From positions 62,001 through 126,000 of the forward strand of contig JAGQDJ010000024.1 of the NCBI GenBank assembly GCA_022885665.1: a stretch of 64,000 nucleotides of DNA, in the 5' to 3' direction. The notes beneath the pieces are model-generated. The model saw only the letters and a list, made by a program, of their open reading frames with translations. It did no database searches and was not told the origin of the DNA. Within the stretch, counting starts at the first letter, position 1. Every line of letters starts with the position of its first letter. Of the stretch, positions 53,001 through 64,000 are shown in pieces. Position numbers and translations under genes: made by a program. Source of the stretch: Triops longicaudatus. Taxonomy: Eukaryota; Arthropoda; Branchiopoda; Notostraca; Triopsidae.

Positions 53001-56000
53001 TGACTGTATATATTTTTTCTTATAAATTCAACTTTGACCTCGTAAAATTTTATTTTTCGGACCAATTGCAGCTTAATGGCGTGGCCGTTACGAGTTTGAA
53101 CTGGGATAAGAAAAATAACAAGCAACAATTGCGCATGAATTCGACGTGGAATGTTGCTGAGGATGACTCGATTTTAGTTCAAGGCGTTCTAGAAACGCCC
53201 TTCCGGGGCTACAAAAAATTACCTTGGACGGCAAAGTATTCCAGTTCGGACGGAAAAAGTGAAGATTATAATTACCAAAGTGATCAAGAAGAGAATGGAG
53301 AAACCGAAGACTACAGCGAAGCTACACCTATGGAGGCAAATACTGACTGGAGTAAAAACGTAGCCATTGAAGTTAAACTTCCGCAAAACGAGGCTGCGAA
53401 CTTAAATGTAGAGTTCAAACACGGCGAACTAATCCTCACTGCTACGAGTCCCTTCGCAGCGTTGAAAAGTGGCGATGTGAAAATACTGTACAGTTCAACC
53501 GATGGCGATTACACAGCTTCGGGCAGCGGAACGCTTAATGGTGAGACTCTGGAAATCTCAGCCACTATAACGCCAGGTCTTTCGGGGTGGATTCCTACTA
53601 AAGTAAAAGATTTGTATTTCTAAGCTTCCATAAAGTAGAAATACGTGTGGATTCTTTAAAATAATAACTTTACTATAGATCGAGGCGAACATGTTGGTAC
53701 CATCAAATGATTTGTCCAATGCTTCACTTAATTGGCTGAGAACTGTAGAAGAGTCAGACGAGTTGAGCTCTCAGAGTATTAGTGGCTCGGTTGCGTGGAA
53801 TAATAAGTTAATCGAAATTAACGCAAGAACGAATTCAAATACGACAAGTTTTTTCTACGATGTGGCAGTAAGTTGCAGATTCTTTGGCCAAGAAAAATTA
53901 TGCAAGAAAGTTTACATAGAGTGTTTACTAGTTAATTACACCTTTTGTGAATTACGAGAGTTGGTCAACCAGTGTTCATTTTTCACAAGAAGAAGACTAC
54001 TATGCGCATGTAACACTCAAGACTCCGTTTCCAGCCTTACCCACTCTGAGCGCATTTGGCCGTTTGAAGTATTTTTTTAATATTATTTTTTTTTATTTTG
54101 CGTCTGTAACCCATATTATTTATAATTCTAGATGGATGGATTATGTGACCAAAGTGGTATTATCGGTCGATACCTTGAATCTGGTTGTTCGCGGAGAACT
54201 AGGAGGTGAATGGAGTCCAGAAGTGGCTAGCGCTCTTTGTAAACTAGTTCTGGAGTCCGAACCTAATGACTTGAAGCATAACGTTGAGCTTAGCTTGGAC
54301 TATAAGACCTACGAGGATAAAGAAGATAGAACTTTGCAGATCGTTTGCCTCTGGAATGATAATTTTGAGTAAGGAATCACCCTTCCTGTATTGCGCTATC
54401 TAATTTGTCCAATTTGCTTCGCGGTTTGACTTTTGGGTATTAATGTCTTTAAATTAAGTTTCTAAATCGGATTTTTATTTTAATTGTTGTAAGGTATTAT
54501 TACGTGTTGGTACATATTTAGTATTACGAAATTCAGATTTGAAGTTGCAGATTATTTTAACTGGCTTTTCTGATTAATTTGTTCATTTGCAGTGTGAAAT
54601 TGAACTCCGAATGGGTTTTTCAACACTGGGATACTTACTTGTTCTTTATCGAGGGACATGGTACTTTAACTGCAGCAATCGGTTCGTATATGGATGACGA
54701 ATGGACTGTGAAAGGATTAGTTGACGCGAAGAACGCACCTTCAGCCTACAAGCATGACGTGCAATATGTTCTCAAATCCGAAGGACTCAAGTTTCATGCA
54801 TATGGCAACGTATACCGTTTTCATTCTAGCTTTTACTCAAATAATTATTTTTTTTTTATTTTATTTTTTTAGTATGAACGGAAAGAGGACAATTTCAATG
54901 GGAAAGTTGGAAATCTGTGGTCCGGAAACGAAACTCCACTAGAACTACGTATTAACGGCGACTATTTGGGAAAATTATTGCAAAGTAAACTGGAAATAAT
55001 CTCCCCGTGGACGAACTTGCCCATTTCTGTCGATTTGCAATACGATTCGAGCCGTCCGAAAACCGTCTTCAAGTATTTTCTTTCGTTTTGACCACCCCTG
55101 ACCCGATCACCGAAATCTAATAGATTAATGTGTCTCTCTGTCTTTCTCTTTTAATTACTTTATGGAAGGGTGGATCTCAATTGCTTGGGAAATCAGTACG
55201 CCTTAATTAGCGACATGCGTTACCAAGGATTAATGAATATGGAAGGCTCCGTCAAATTAACGACCCACCACGAAGCTTTGTCGAAGCTTAATATTCAAGT
55301 TGACACACAAGAAATAGCGTAAGTTGGTTTAATAATTGGGTAGAAATCTCGACATGCTATTTCATTTTTTTTTTTTTTTTTTTTTTTTTAATAGGGGTAC
55401 ACTCAATGGGTCTTGCATAGTGGATTGGAATGATGGAAACCATGTTGGTGTCCGTATTTCCCACAAGTCTTTACAAAAAAGCATAACGCTTCCGATTAAC
55501 CGTGACGTACAAGGCTTGATACAGCTAACTACAAGCTGGTCCAAATTGCTTCTCCTCGAATATAACCACAAAGTAATTTGATTAACTTGGGGAAAGCAAA
55601 AAAAAGTACAGTATTTGTCTTTGTCGCAGCACTTGAGTCCCACCGAGCGAACATCCAACGTGATCTTCGTATATGACGAGAAGGAACTTGTAAATACCTT
55701 GTATAATATTAAAGAGCAATCGTCCGCTGGCAAAGACAAGTTTGAAGTTAACGTAGAGCTAAGAAATGTACTTTTCCCCATTGGAGTAAGTTATACCCGT
55801 AACTTCGAGTACAGTGGAGGAACCGATGGTCTCAACTTACCTACTAAAGTAAGTACACCATAACGTATTTACTGACTGTTCCAACTAATTTGACACTTCA
55901 GGTACACAAAATTGGAAGCATCTTTGGACTGGAAGTCAAGAACTTACGTAGGTTAACTGGGGAATATATTGAAATCACCACCATCACTGGACAAGACTAC

Positions 56001-59000
56001 ACGTTTCTCGGTATTTTCTAAATCATTTATTAGGAACATTTTTTTTAACTCTTTACTAGTTTCAAGCCCTTCGAGAACAATTTCACTGAAAACCAAATAT
56101 GATTTCCCTGACAACTGGTTCAAACATAGTACAGAATTTCGTTGGCGACCTGATGCAAGCGTTGCATACAAAATTGATATCGAAAACAGAACAAGGGTAA
56201 GTTTGAATTCGTTTAGCTTGAAATTTCAACGTGCCTGTTAACTTAACGTCCTAAAATGATTTTTTAGGTACAAAGTTAACAAATATGTACGCGCGCATAT
56301 ACTGAATTAAATAGAATTGTGCTTCAAATCTTTCATCCGCTGTTAAATATTTGTGGATGTTTTGTAGGATACGGAGACAGAGTACCTCATTACGACAAGT
56401 TTCTTTACTCCTGTGCGAAATTTCGGACTTTTGGGTAGTTTGCTGGTAAACGAAACCACGCCACATTTGCGTTCAGTAGTTGCTCATAGTGAAGCTGTAT
56501 GGGACTTACGCCGACCGGAAAGTTCAGTGAAATCTTCCTTACAGTACGACGAACTACCCAACGCTGAACGTAAAATCGTGCTGGAATTTGGACAAGGCAA
56601 ACTGCCGCATGTAAATCCATATACGCATTACAAAGAAATACAGTTTCAAAAAGCTAAATTCCTCCGCAGGATGTGGTTATTGAGGCAAACTACGTTTATA
56701 GGAAGCCTTTTATTGCTGATCCTCGAGTGGTGGTCAAGTATACAACTGACCCTAGTCGTCATCTTACTTTGTCGGGGTCATCACGTTTACAAACTGAAGC
56801 TGACGGTTCGTGGGTTCTGCAGTCGTATTTTAACTTGTCACATCCTGTCACAAAGTATTCAAATTTGTAACTTTAGAATTACGTTAACGTTAATTTCTGT
56901 TCTAGCTGGAATATACGGTTCAACAGTACCCAAACTGTTGAATCCGAACTGGCCAGTTCGAAGATGTACTTATTTTACTCAAGAGGGAAAGATGAAAAGG
57001 TTACGATTGAAAATGTTGCCTATTTTGACATGGATGCCCCCAGTTTCCATATCCAAGTAAGTCATGAACATACCGTTTTTAGAAAGTACTCACTATTCTG
57101 AAATAAAATGGGCAAGTATTTGGATCCACCAGTGTAATTTATTTATACCTTATAGTTTGTTTCGTTTTGTAATGTCTCCTTTTATAATTTTGTCGAGTCA
57201 GACTACCACACCATGGCACAAGACGCGCCAATCTGGACAAGCAGATCTGTTGGGACCGGTTTATAAAATTGATTTACAAAACCAAGTCAATGGTTCTCCA
57301 CCTCAAAAAGCTGAATTGATACTCAATACCCTGACACCATATTTAGGGGCAGTGATGCAGTATGATCCAGGTAAATTAGGGAAATAAGCTTGAGTTTTTG
57401 GATAAACTTAGTGTGATCTGTAACCAGAGTCAGTTCGCGGAGTTCACTTGCAAGCTGTTATACCTGATAAACGCACGGTCTCTTTGGCTTTGTGGCACCA
57501 AGAAGAAGAGTACAGAGACTTTTGGCTGAACAGTTACGTGAAGCTTAATCACACGCGACTCTTAACTTCGCGTACTCAATGGAAAACGACATTGTACAGT
57601 GAAGGAATGGAGTACTGGTCGCAAATTTGGGAGTTTCAGAAAGAGCAATCTGTTCTCTTGCTGAAAGAGGCAGCTGACCGGGTATTTGAAGAAACTCAAG
57701 CGGTGCTTGATGCCTTCCTAGAAGACTTTAATTCTGTACTGAAATCACCCTTACAGCATTTAAAGTAACTGTGATTAATGCGTAAAAATGATTCCACAGT
57801 CATTACATTATTTGATACAATTATTAGAGAGGACTTGAGCTCGTTAGCGGCAGACTACAAGCGGGTGCAGCAAAATGTGGTTGACGGTTACAATGACAAC
57901 GCTTTCTATGCGAAAACTATTGTCGAGTTTACTAAAGAATTTATAAAAGAAATTCCTTTCAGGTAGTTATATTACCTTCATTGACATTTACTTAATTCTT
58001 CGCATATTTTTATATGCATTAATGTATTTAACTTTTTTATTTCTATTTATTTGCTTGTTTTATTATTTTGATAGTACGTACGTTGACACATTAGTGGCCT
58101 GGGCGGAAACGGCGGCTAACAAATTAGCAGCAATCTTTGTTAGCTCCAGCGATGCCTTTTCGCGTTGGCTTGAGGAGTTTAGACGACAAGTTCGTCCTTC
58201 TTTATACTCATTGTGGTTAGATATATCTTAACAGCCTTTTGTTATCCAAATACTGTAGGTAAAAGATGGGTATGATAAGTTTGTGCAGTGGTTGAAGACG
58301 GCTATTGAGTCGTGGAAAAACCGACCGAAGTTCATAACAGAAACGGAGTGGAAGGAGACGATTACTGCCGTATTGAGCAAATACCGCCAGGTATTTCTGA
58401 ATTTCACATACATACTTTTGAACGAATTGTTGTCGTTATAATTGATTCTCTATTATGCGTCCGATTTCTGTTAGCACTCATTTTTTATTTTTTTGGTCTG
58501 CCGATCGGAGGAAGTTAAATTACATTGTAATTATAAACTATTGTATAAATCGTTATAACAGTTAGTGTAACGGAGGAATCTAAAAGCTTGCCGTTACATT
58601 GTTAGAGTAAAAGGAAAAAGGTTTGCACAGTTAAGCTGTTTTTATGAAAGGCCACAAATACAGTATTAGACTAGGGGACTTTGGTGAATATGTTATCACA
58701 GCACAATGTCTAATTAGGCGCTGGAGGACTCGGGTTTTGTTTTTGCAAGTGCTGCGCAAGAATACTGGACCAATTTTTCCAATTTTTGCGAAAAAAATGT
58801 GCAAAGTCTAGTGGAAACGTTACGCCCAACTTTTCTAGAGATGTACAACTATGTAGAGACAACGCTATGGTATACCGTGCAAGAATTGTTAGGTGCGTAT
58901 TTTTTCTTATTTTGTAATATTTTTTTCTCTAAGCGTAATACACAATTGTTTTTCTCTTCCAGATTTCCTGTACAGCCAAAACGAAGCCATGGTAGCGTCG

Positions 59001-62000
59001 CCGTACTACCATAAAATGATGCAGTTTAAGGAAGATTTGGACATTTTCTACGAAGACGTTATGAATAGTGATTGGACTACCATCTGGAACAAGTACTATA
59101 CAAAGTCGCTGGATTTCTTGCAGATCAAGTATCAAGAATCAGGTATATGAATGGGATGCTATATTCACTGCAGCATTTAGTACGTTTTCTAAAGTCAAGC
59201 TTTCTTCGTGTAGGCTTCTCCTCTTTGGGTATTGGAAAGTACTTGGAAAGCTGGCTTAAGAAAGCTTTAAGTCACCCTGATGTGAAAGAAGCTGTAGAAC
59301 ATTTGAACGCCGTCAAAGCACAGGTTCTCGATTGCGTTGAGATTTCAATGGTAATTAACTCTGATTACGTTTTTTATTGTCACGTAGATTTTGTGGGCAG
59401 TAGATTACATCGACATTTCTGACCGACTAAGTTCCGGATTCAGTTATCTGTGGTACCATGCCGAAGAAATTTTGACTCAAACAGCCCTAGAAGCAGCTGC
59501 CAGGCATTCTGAAGCGAAAACGAAGTTTATACTCAGCCCGGCGAAAGGTATCGCCGAGCTGGAGCAAAAACTGCCATTCTTGTGGCATGCTTTTGACGAA
59601 CGGCCACTTTTTGAAGTACGTTTCGATGTCACTAGTGTATAACGTACCGTAATATTGTAAACTTTTTTTTTTTTTTTTTCCAGGAAATACCTGAAGTCAA
59701 ATCCGTTCTGAAAATTAAAGAATTATTCCAAGAGAGCAACAAGACTTCACTTTGGGAAGACATGAATTCGGTATGGGCGGATGTTAAAATGCTAAGCGAA
59801 TTGGAGCTCGATTTTGACTCCCTGAGTCTCCCACGTGGTTTCCTTCCGCCTTACCGAGGTATTTTGGTTTCGCAAAGCCTGGAAATGAATCAATGAAAAT
59901 ATTAAGGCTCTGTCTACCAGCATGCTTTTGGTTTGTGTTTAATCATTAGGCACTTCAATCATTTCTGGAGTAAATCATATCCTGACGTTTGACGGGGAAT
60001 TGCTTCATCTACCCAGTCCCAGCCCATGTACTTACTTGCTTTCTCGCGACGTAGTGACAGGTGCTTACTCGCTAACAATGAAACACGTAACAACTGCCAA
60101 AGGCAAAGGACAAAGCGTGGTCCTTACACTCACTATTGATGAAGCACCGTGGGAAATAGACGTTTCTGCTCAGGTATTTCAGTGATGAACTTGTATAATT
60201 AGAAAGGCATAGCTGTATTTTTCAATATATTGTTTTCAAATAATTTTTATTTATACCTATTTTTTATATTGTTTAGACCGTACGCGTGGCTGGAATAGAA
60301 CGAGTATTGCCAACAGAAGAACGCGGAACTGTTGCGTATTACCTGAACAAGAAGATTGTTATATCATCGGGGGCCAAAGGTGTCCTTCTCGTTTGTGGAT
60401 CATCGTACGAAACTTGCGTCTTAACCGTATCAGGTGACGGTTTAGCTGAAATTTTTCTTGAATGTCATAACATATAACAAAATGTGATTCTACGTTTCTG
60501 TTGTTCATGGTGCATATCCAAAGCGTAAATAAGCATTTAAGACAGTTTTTAAAACTTGTACTTTTGTTTGGGAATAGGATGGTACTTCAGTCGAGTGGCA
60601 GGATTGATGGGCACCCTGGATAACGAACCCATCACCGATAAGGTACTCCCCGATCGTAGGCCTGCTTTGAACGAAAAACACTTGTTGGACTCGTGGAATA
60701 TATCGCCAGCAGGAGTTTGTGAGGTACCGAACCTAGCCCCGGCTGTTCCCAGCTCTGAACTGCGTCGCCGGTGCTCAAGTTTCTTCACTAGCTCCCGGTC
60801 TGTTTTACGACCTTGCTTTTGGAAAGTACGTACTATTCGAACATTTTTGCTTCGTTTCTTATCGAAAAATAGCTAGCAAATGTTCAGATTTTTTTTTCAC
60901 AAGAAACATTATTTATACTAAATTATTTCTGATCTACAGGTTGATCCTAGTCCTTACCATTCCATTTGCTTGAACAGCGGTAAAAAGAACGGTCCCGAGG
61001 GTTGCTCTGCAGTTGCTGCGTACAAAGAAGCTTGTGAAAACCAAGGAGTCACAGTCCCAATGCCCTCAAATTGCATGAGGTACTATCTATTCAGTTTACA
61101 TGAACGCGCAATTAAAAGCGCATTCTTTAACAGATGTGTCATGGAAAACGGACAAAGCGTGCCTGAAGATGAAAGCAAGGTCTTTAAGTCCGAGAAAAAT
61201 GGCCGATCTTCGGCGGACATAGTGTTCGTAATTGAAGCTAAGTCTTGCAACGAAAAAGCGAGGAGTAAACGAAACTTGAATTTACTGGTCACTACGGTAG
61301 ACAAAGAGCTCAACGCGAAGCGCATAACGAAAAACAGGTAAGAATTTTTGTGATCTTTACGAATTTTGTAACTACACATTGCAAATTGCTTGTAGGTTTG
61401 CAGTAATCGCGTTTGGTGGGGAAAGTGTTAACAAGGATCCACTTGTAAGGACTTATCAAGGTCAAGAATTTGTTCCTTCCAAAGATGTTGATAACCTCTT
61501 GAACATTTCGACTGGTAATTGTTTCTCTACTGCTGTATGACAAGAAGCACCAAAAATTTATTCAAACTTTTAGTTAAAGAGCCCAGTGTTGGTAGTGACG
61601 TTCTATCAGCCCTCGCAGAGGCAGCGAAATTGAAGTTTCGGCCAGGCGTAGCGCGCATTGTAATCGCATTACCTTGTTCGTCGTGCGATTCTGTTCGGAG
61701 CGTAACCGACCTGGACTCAGTCCAGAGAACTTTCCTAGGAAATGATATGTCATTGCATGTCATTGTTAATCATGAATTCCGTTTTTCGAAAGTTAAAATT
61801 GGCAAGCTATTTTTGGGTAAACAAATTACGTGTAGCGTATTAGACAAATAATTATTTTAAACGATTTTGTTGTATTTTCATGCTCAAATAGGAATGGACG
61901 CAACTGCTGGATTTACGCGCAAAGACGCTGATGGGCCAATAGAAAGTGCTTTAGTGGGTGACACAGCGTTAAGAAGACAAGTCCGGTTACCTAAGTCAGT

Positions 62001-62542
62001 ACTAGGCTCTTGCACGACGTTAGCTTTGAACAGTAATGGTATGTTGAAGTTATCGGAAGTTTTTTTAAAAAAAAAATTTAAAGCTTTTTTAAGGAATCCT
62101 TGGAATGTATTCTGTTATATTATCGTAATTTTAGGGTCCATATTTTCCGGTGCAAGATTGGAAGAAGGGAGAAAGGAACATGTTAAGAAGATGGTCAGTG
62201 TCTTAGGCCGAAAAATAGCTCAGACCGCGGCGAATGTATGTCAAACCTGCACATGTACATCGTACTTGGGTACTTCAGAAGCGTTTTGGCAATGCAGTCC
62301 TTGTGCCCGGAAGTCGTTATCTTCCGTAGATTACGTAAGGCTTTTCGAATTCTGTACCCTTCTATATGTCGGGCGTTGATTAAGACAATCTCATTAACTT
62401 ATAGAGTTTCTTAACTGATGAAATATCCCGAGAAGAGAGAATGGTAAGTAGCAAGAGTAAAAAAGGAAGTGATAAAAAAAAGAAGCCGAAAGAAACCTCT
62501 ACGGAAGATGACGATGTGAATGATTCAGACGAAGCGGAGTGA
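43629..62542 (+). CDS. apolpp: Apolipophorin-like large lipid transfer protein precursor
   Basis: This is the secreted apolipoprotein of the haemolymph lipid carrier (LLTP superfamily, with vitellogenin, apoB and MTP). About 68 coding exons join in frame to about 4244 residues; insect apolipophorins are nearer 3300-3400. Order: signal peptide (MSTKWCIYIFLIASSSYVQA), N-terminal lipid-transfer module, furin site RPKRRAR at 716-722, long beta-strand-rich lipid-binding region, amphipathic helical region at about 3100-3640, von Willebrand D domain at about 3640-3890, then a vWA-like tail. Cleavage at the 716-722 site would yield apoLp-II and apoLp-I. Exon lists are under the five segment entries that follow. 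Extra length could mean a crustacean-type discoidal lipoprotein instead. AATAAA at 62598 is the likely poly(A) signal. Confidence 0.9.
47094..57370 (+). other. apolpp: Apolipophorin segment 2: beta-strand-rich lipid-binding region
   Basis: Exons: 47094-47222, 47341-47531, 47638-47820, 47877-48147, 48291-48429, 48479-48652, 48711-49006, 49079-49319, 49393-49538, 49598-49789, 49860-50029, 50118-50332, 50388-50538, 50597-50822, 50914-51130, 51573-51859, 51921-52130, 52183-52371, 52472-52630, 52728-52946, 53072-53602, 53679-53867, 53932-54068, 54132-54368, 54593-54809, 54873-55072, 55169-55318, 55395-55572, 55630-55848, 55902-56010, 56060-56196, 56368-56610, 56670-56854, 56906-57056 and 57202-57370. 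Alternating hydrophobic and polar residues and recurring TPF-type motifs (LKTPFPAL, VKTPFAWL, VNTPFLGW) fit the lipid-facing beta sheet of LLTPs. Acceptors at 50597 and 57202 have poor pyrimidine tracts but are forced by frame. Confidence 0.8.
51487..51538. repeat. Near-perfect foldback hairpin in an apolipophorin intron
   Basis: A 24-nt arm at 51487-51510 pairs with 51515-51538 with a single mismatch across a TTTT loop. It lies in intron 51131-51572, the longest in the gene (442 nt), about 35 nt before the next exon. The four-base loop and short stem are unlike a standard microRNA precursor. No flanking target duplication was recognised. Confidence 0.9.
57428..59858 (+). other. apolpp: Apolipophorin segment 3: amphipathic helical region
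   Basis: Exons: 57428-57764, 57828-57962, 58075-58189, 58259-58390, 58718-58892, 58963-59142, 59214-59350, 59388-59615 and 59684-59858. Residues of about 3100-3640 change to Trp/Tyr-containing amphipathic helix, for example KEAADRVFEETQAVLDAFLE and YVDTLVAWAETAANKLA. Such helices bind lipoprotein surfaces. The donor after 58189 (GTTCGT) and the acceptor at 57828 are weak but are the only in-frame choices I found. Confidence 0.75.
59950..61079 (+). other. apolpp: Apolipophorin segment 4: von Willebrand factor D domain
   Basis: Exons: 59950-60173, 60277-60433, 60578-60825 and 60940-61079. The domain opens with HILTFDGELLHLP and CTYLLSRDV, continues with KKIVISSGAKG and the calcium-site-like GLMGTLDNE, and ends in a Cys-rich part (CSAVAAYKEAC, NC). 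This is the usual C-terminal vWD of apolipophorins and vitellogenins. Confidence 0.88.
61134..62542 (+). other. apolpp: Apolipophorin segment 5: vWA-like domain, Cys cluster, charged tail
   Basis: Exons: 61134-61337, 61396-61514, 61574-61816, 61892-62038, 62135-62334 and 62405-62542. The strand SADIVFVIEAKSC followed by NRFAVIAFGGE, and ARIVIALPCSSC further on, look like a degenerate Rossmann/vWA fold. An RSKR at about 3938-3941 is a possible second furin site. Next comes a Cys cluster, CQTCTC then CSPC. The last exon encodes a Lys-rich then acidic tail ending DDDVNDSDEAE. Confidence 0.7.
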
Positions 62543-62954
62543 ATATTTTGTTAAGTATACATTAGTTTACTCGTCGTCTTTGTACCGGCCGTTCTGAAAT
62601 AAACTTTAGTGTAAAATGGACTTCGTGGGAGATAAAATCTGCTCTTGGAAACTACATTTATTACGATATTGTGTTAATAAACCAATTGTTAAACTTATAA
62701 AATTCTGTGCGATACTGAGAAGTCATTTCAGAAAATGAATATTTATAAACTAATTCCAATAAGTGTTGCTAATTTACTTTTCAATTAAGTTTTCTATTTT
62801 TGCATTCCACGGCGAGTAATTTTGTCCGTAGCTGGCTGCATTAATACCCTTGAGGCCATACGGACAGAAAACGAATGAGGGCGCGGCTTAAGAAATGTAA
62901 ACAAAGACAACGTGCACCTCTGGGTGCATCAACGTGTTACATCTGTATACAAGA
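62543..62954. other. Apolipophorin 3' UTR and RSAD1 upstream region
   Basis: A poly(A) signal AATAAA at 62598-62603 lies 56 nt after the apolipophorin stop. The remaining 350 bases should hold the RSAD1 promoter; no TATA box was recognised. The two genes are close tandem neighbours. Confidence 0.6.
62598..62603 (+). terminator. Polyadenylation signal of apolipophorin
   Basis: AATAAA sits 56 nt after the TGA and is followed by T-rich and TG-containing sequence. It is the first hexamer after the stop. Confidence 0.65.
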
Positions 62955-64000
62955 ATGTTTTGGGTTTTTCGGCAACACAGTTTAAATCTTGTGTGTTCTT
63001 TTACAGTTTTGTCAACGAGAAATTTTGGTACAAGCACTGTAAGATCTGTTACAAACTTCGAAACATATAAACAAAACGCCTCTGTATATATCCATTGGCC
63101 GTATTGTCTTCAGAAATGCATTTACTGTAATTTCAACAAGTATGTGCAAAAGCCTAAAGACCCAGTGGAGGATGATATGGTGCAAGCTTTGTGTATTGAA
63201 CTGGAAACTCTGTTGAGCAAAAGCACAGTCTGTAATATAACCTCTGTATTTTTCGGTGGTGGGACGCCAAGTCTCCTTTCATCGAAATCCGTGGCTAAAG
63301 TTCTTGAGTGCTTGAAAAAGCTTGGAGTTCTAAAGCCTGTCACAGAGGTTAGTCTCGAATTCAACCCGTCGTCTTCGAATGTGGATAGCTTTAGAAATTT
63401 TCAAGAGTTGAAAGAAGCCGGTATTACCAGAATTTCAATCGGCTTGCAAGTATGCAGTACTAAAGTTGATCAAAAGTTCTTTTATATGTATAATTATGTG
63501 TCCATATCACAGGCTCTTGATAACGACAGTTTACGAAGGCTTGGAAGAGACCATGATACAAAGCAAGGCTTGGATACCATTCGAGCAGCGAAAGACGTTT
63601 TCGATCGCTCGGTTTCCATCGACTTGCTATTTCGACGCCCCAGACAAACTTTGACAAACTGGAAAAGCGAACTAGCGCAGTTGGCTCAAGAGACGGAGCT
63701 TAATCAGGTTTCGCTATACCAGTTGACTCCTGAGCGTGGCACTCCTTTATTTAACAAAGTAAAAAAAAAAATAGGAATTAGGAATTAAGACAAATGGTTG
63801 AATTGTGTAATATTTTTCTGTAGCTTAGCGAGAAGAAACTGATACTTCCGGATGAAAGCGAGACTGCTGATATGTACGAAGCGGCGGTTGATATGCTCCA
63901 GTCTGTGGGTGTGCTGCGTTATGAAGTTTCAAATTTCGCCAAGCCAGGACTTGAATGTCATCACAACGTCAGTTACTGGCAAGGTGGACAGTATATTGGA
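62955..64000 (+). CDS. RSAD1: RSAD1, mitochondrial HemW-like radical-SAM protein (partial)
   Basis: RSAD1 is the animal HemW-like radical-SAM protein, thought to act in haem binding or transfer in mitochondria. Exons seen: 62955-63449, 63513-63758 and 63824 to the window edge; the gene runs off the right side. The first ATG in frame gives an Arg/Ser-containing N terminus suited to a mitochondrial presequence. The 4Fe-4S motif is Cys51-x3-Cys55-x2-Cys58 followed by NF, which marks HemW rather than the oxidase HemN (where a fourth Cys follows). GGGTPS is at 101-106. RISIGLQ, VSLYQLTPERGTPLF and YEVSNFAKPG follow in family order. The usual GLPxQT-type motif reads RRPRQT at 206-211, an oddity. 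Confidence 0.93.

Overview
This window is animal genomic DNA: spliced protein genes, many 50-70 nt introns with GT-AG borders, one very large intron, and A+T-rich intergenic DNA. An arthropod is most likely. The reasons are a long apolipophorin-type lipoprotein gene with a furin site at the apoLp-II/apoLp-I position, and a secreted membrane-anchored protein with resilin-like SYGAPS repeats behind a TATA promoter. I cannot name the species, and a crustacean or other non-insect arthropod is only a guess. There are no CRISPR arrays, operons, rRNA genes or convincing tRNA genes.

Layout from left to right. 1-4181 is upstream and 5'-UTR DNA. 4182-30644 (+) is Onecut (Cut domain plus homeodomain), with one giant exon, a first intron of about 21-22.5 kb, two small spacer exons, and a homeodomain split over three exons. 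33441-34928 (+) is an R3HDM4-like R3H-domain gene, with a hAT MITE in one intron and a GC-AG intron. 35523-36905 (-) is a secreted or membrane protein with cuticle-like repeats. 38837-42428 (-) is Integrator subunit 5. 43629-62542 (+) is a very exon-rich apolipophorin-like large lipid transfer protein of about 4244 residues. 62955 to the right edge (+) is the start of RSAD1, a mitochondrial HemW-like radical-SAM protein.

These are independent eukaryotic genes, not a pathway. Onecut is a transcription factor and INTS5 belongs to the Integrator complex that processes nascent RNA. Apolipophorin is the haemolymph lipid carrier and RSAD1 is a haem-binding radical-SAM protein. INTS5 and apolipophorin are divergent across 1.2 kb.

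The most interesting points are: two well-formed alternative exons between the Cut and homeodomain exons of Onecut, one of which forces a homeodomain-less product; a fresh hAT MITE with a perfect 8-bp target duplication; a GC-AG intron; two near-perfect foldback hairpins in introns; and an ATG-only first coding exon. All exon borders were read by eye from frame continuity, splice consensus and family motifs. No alignment or transcript data were used.
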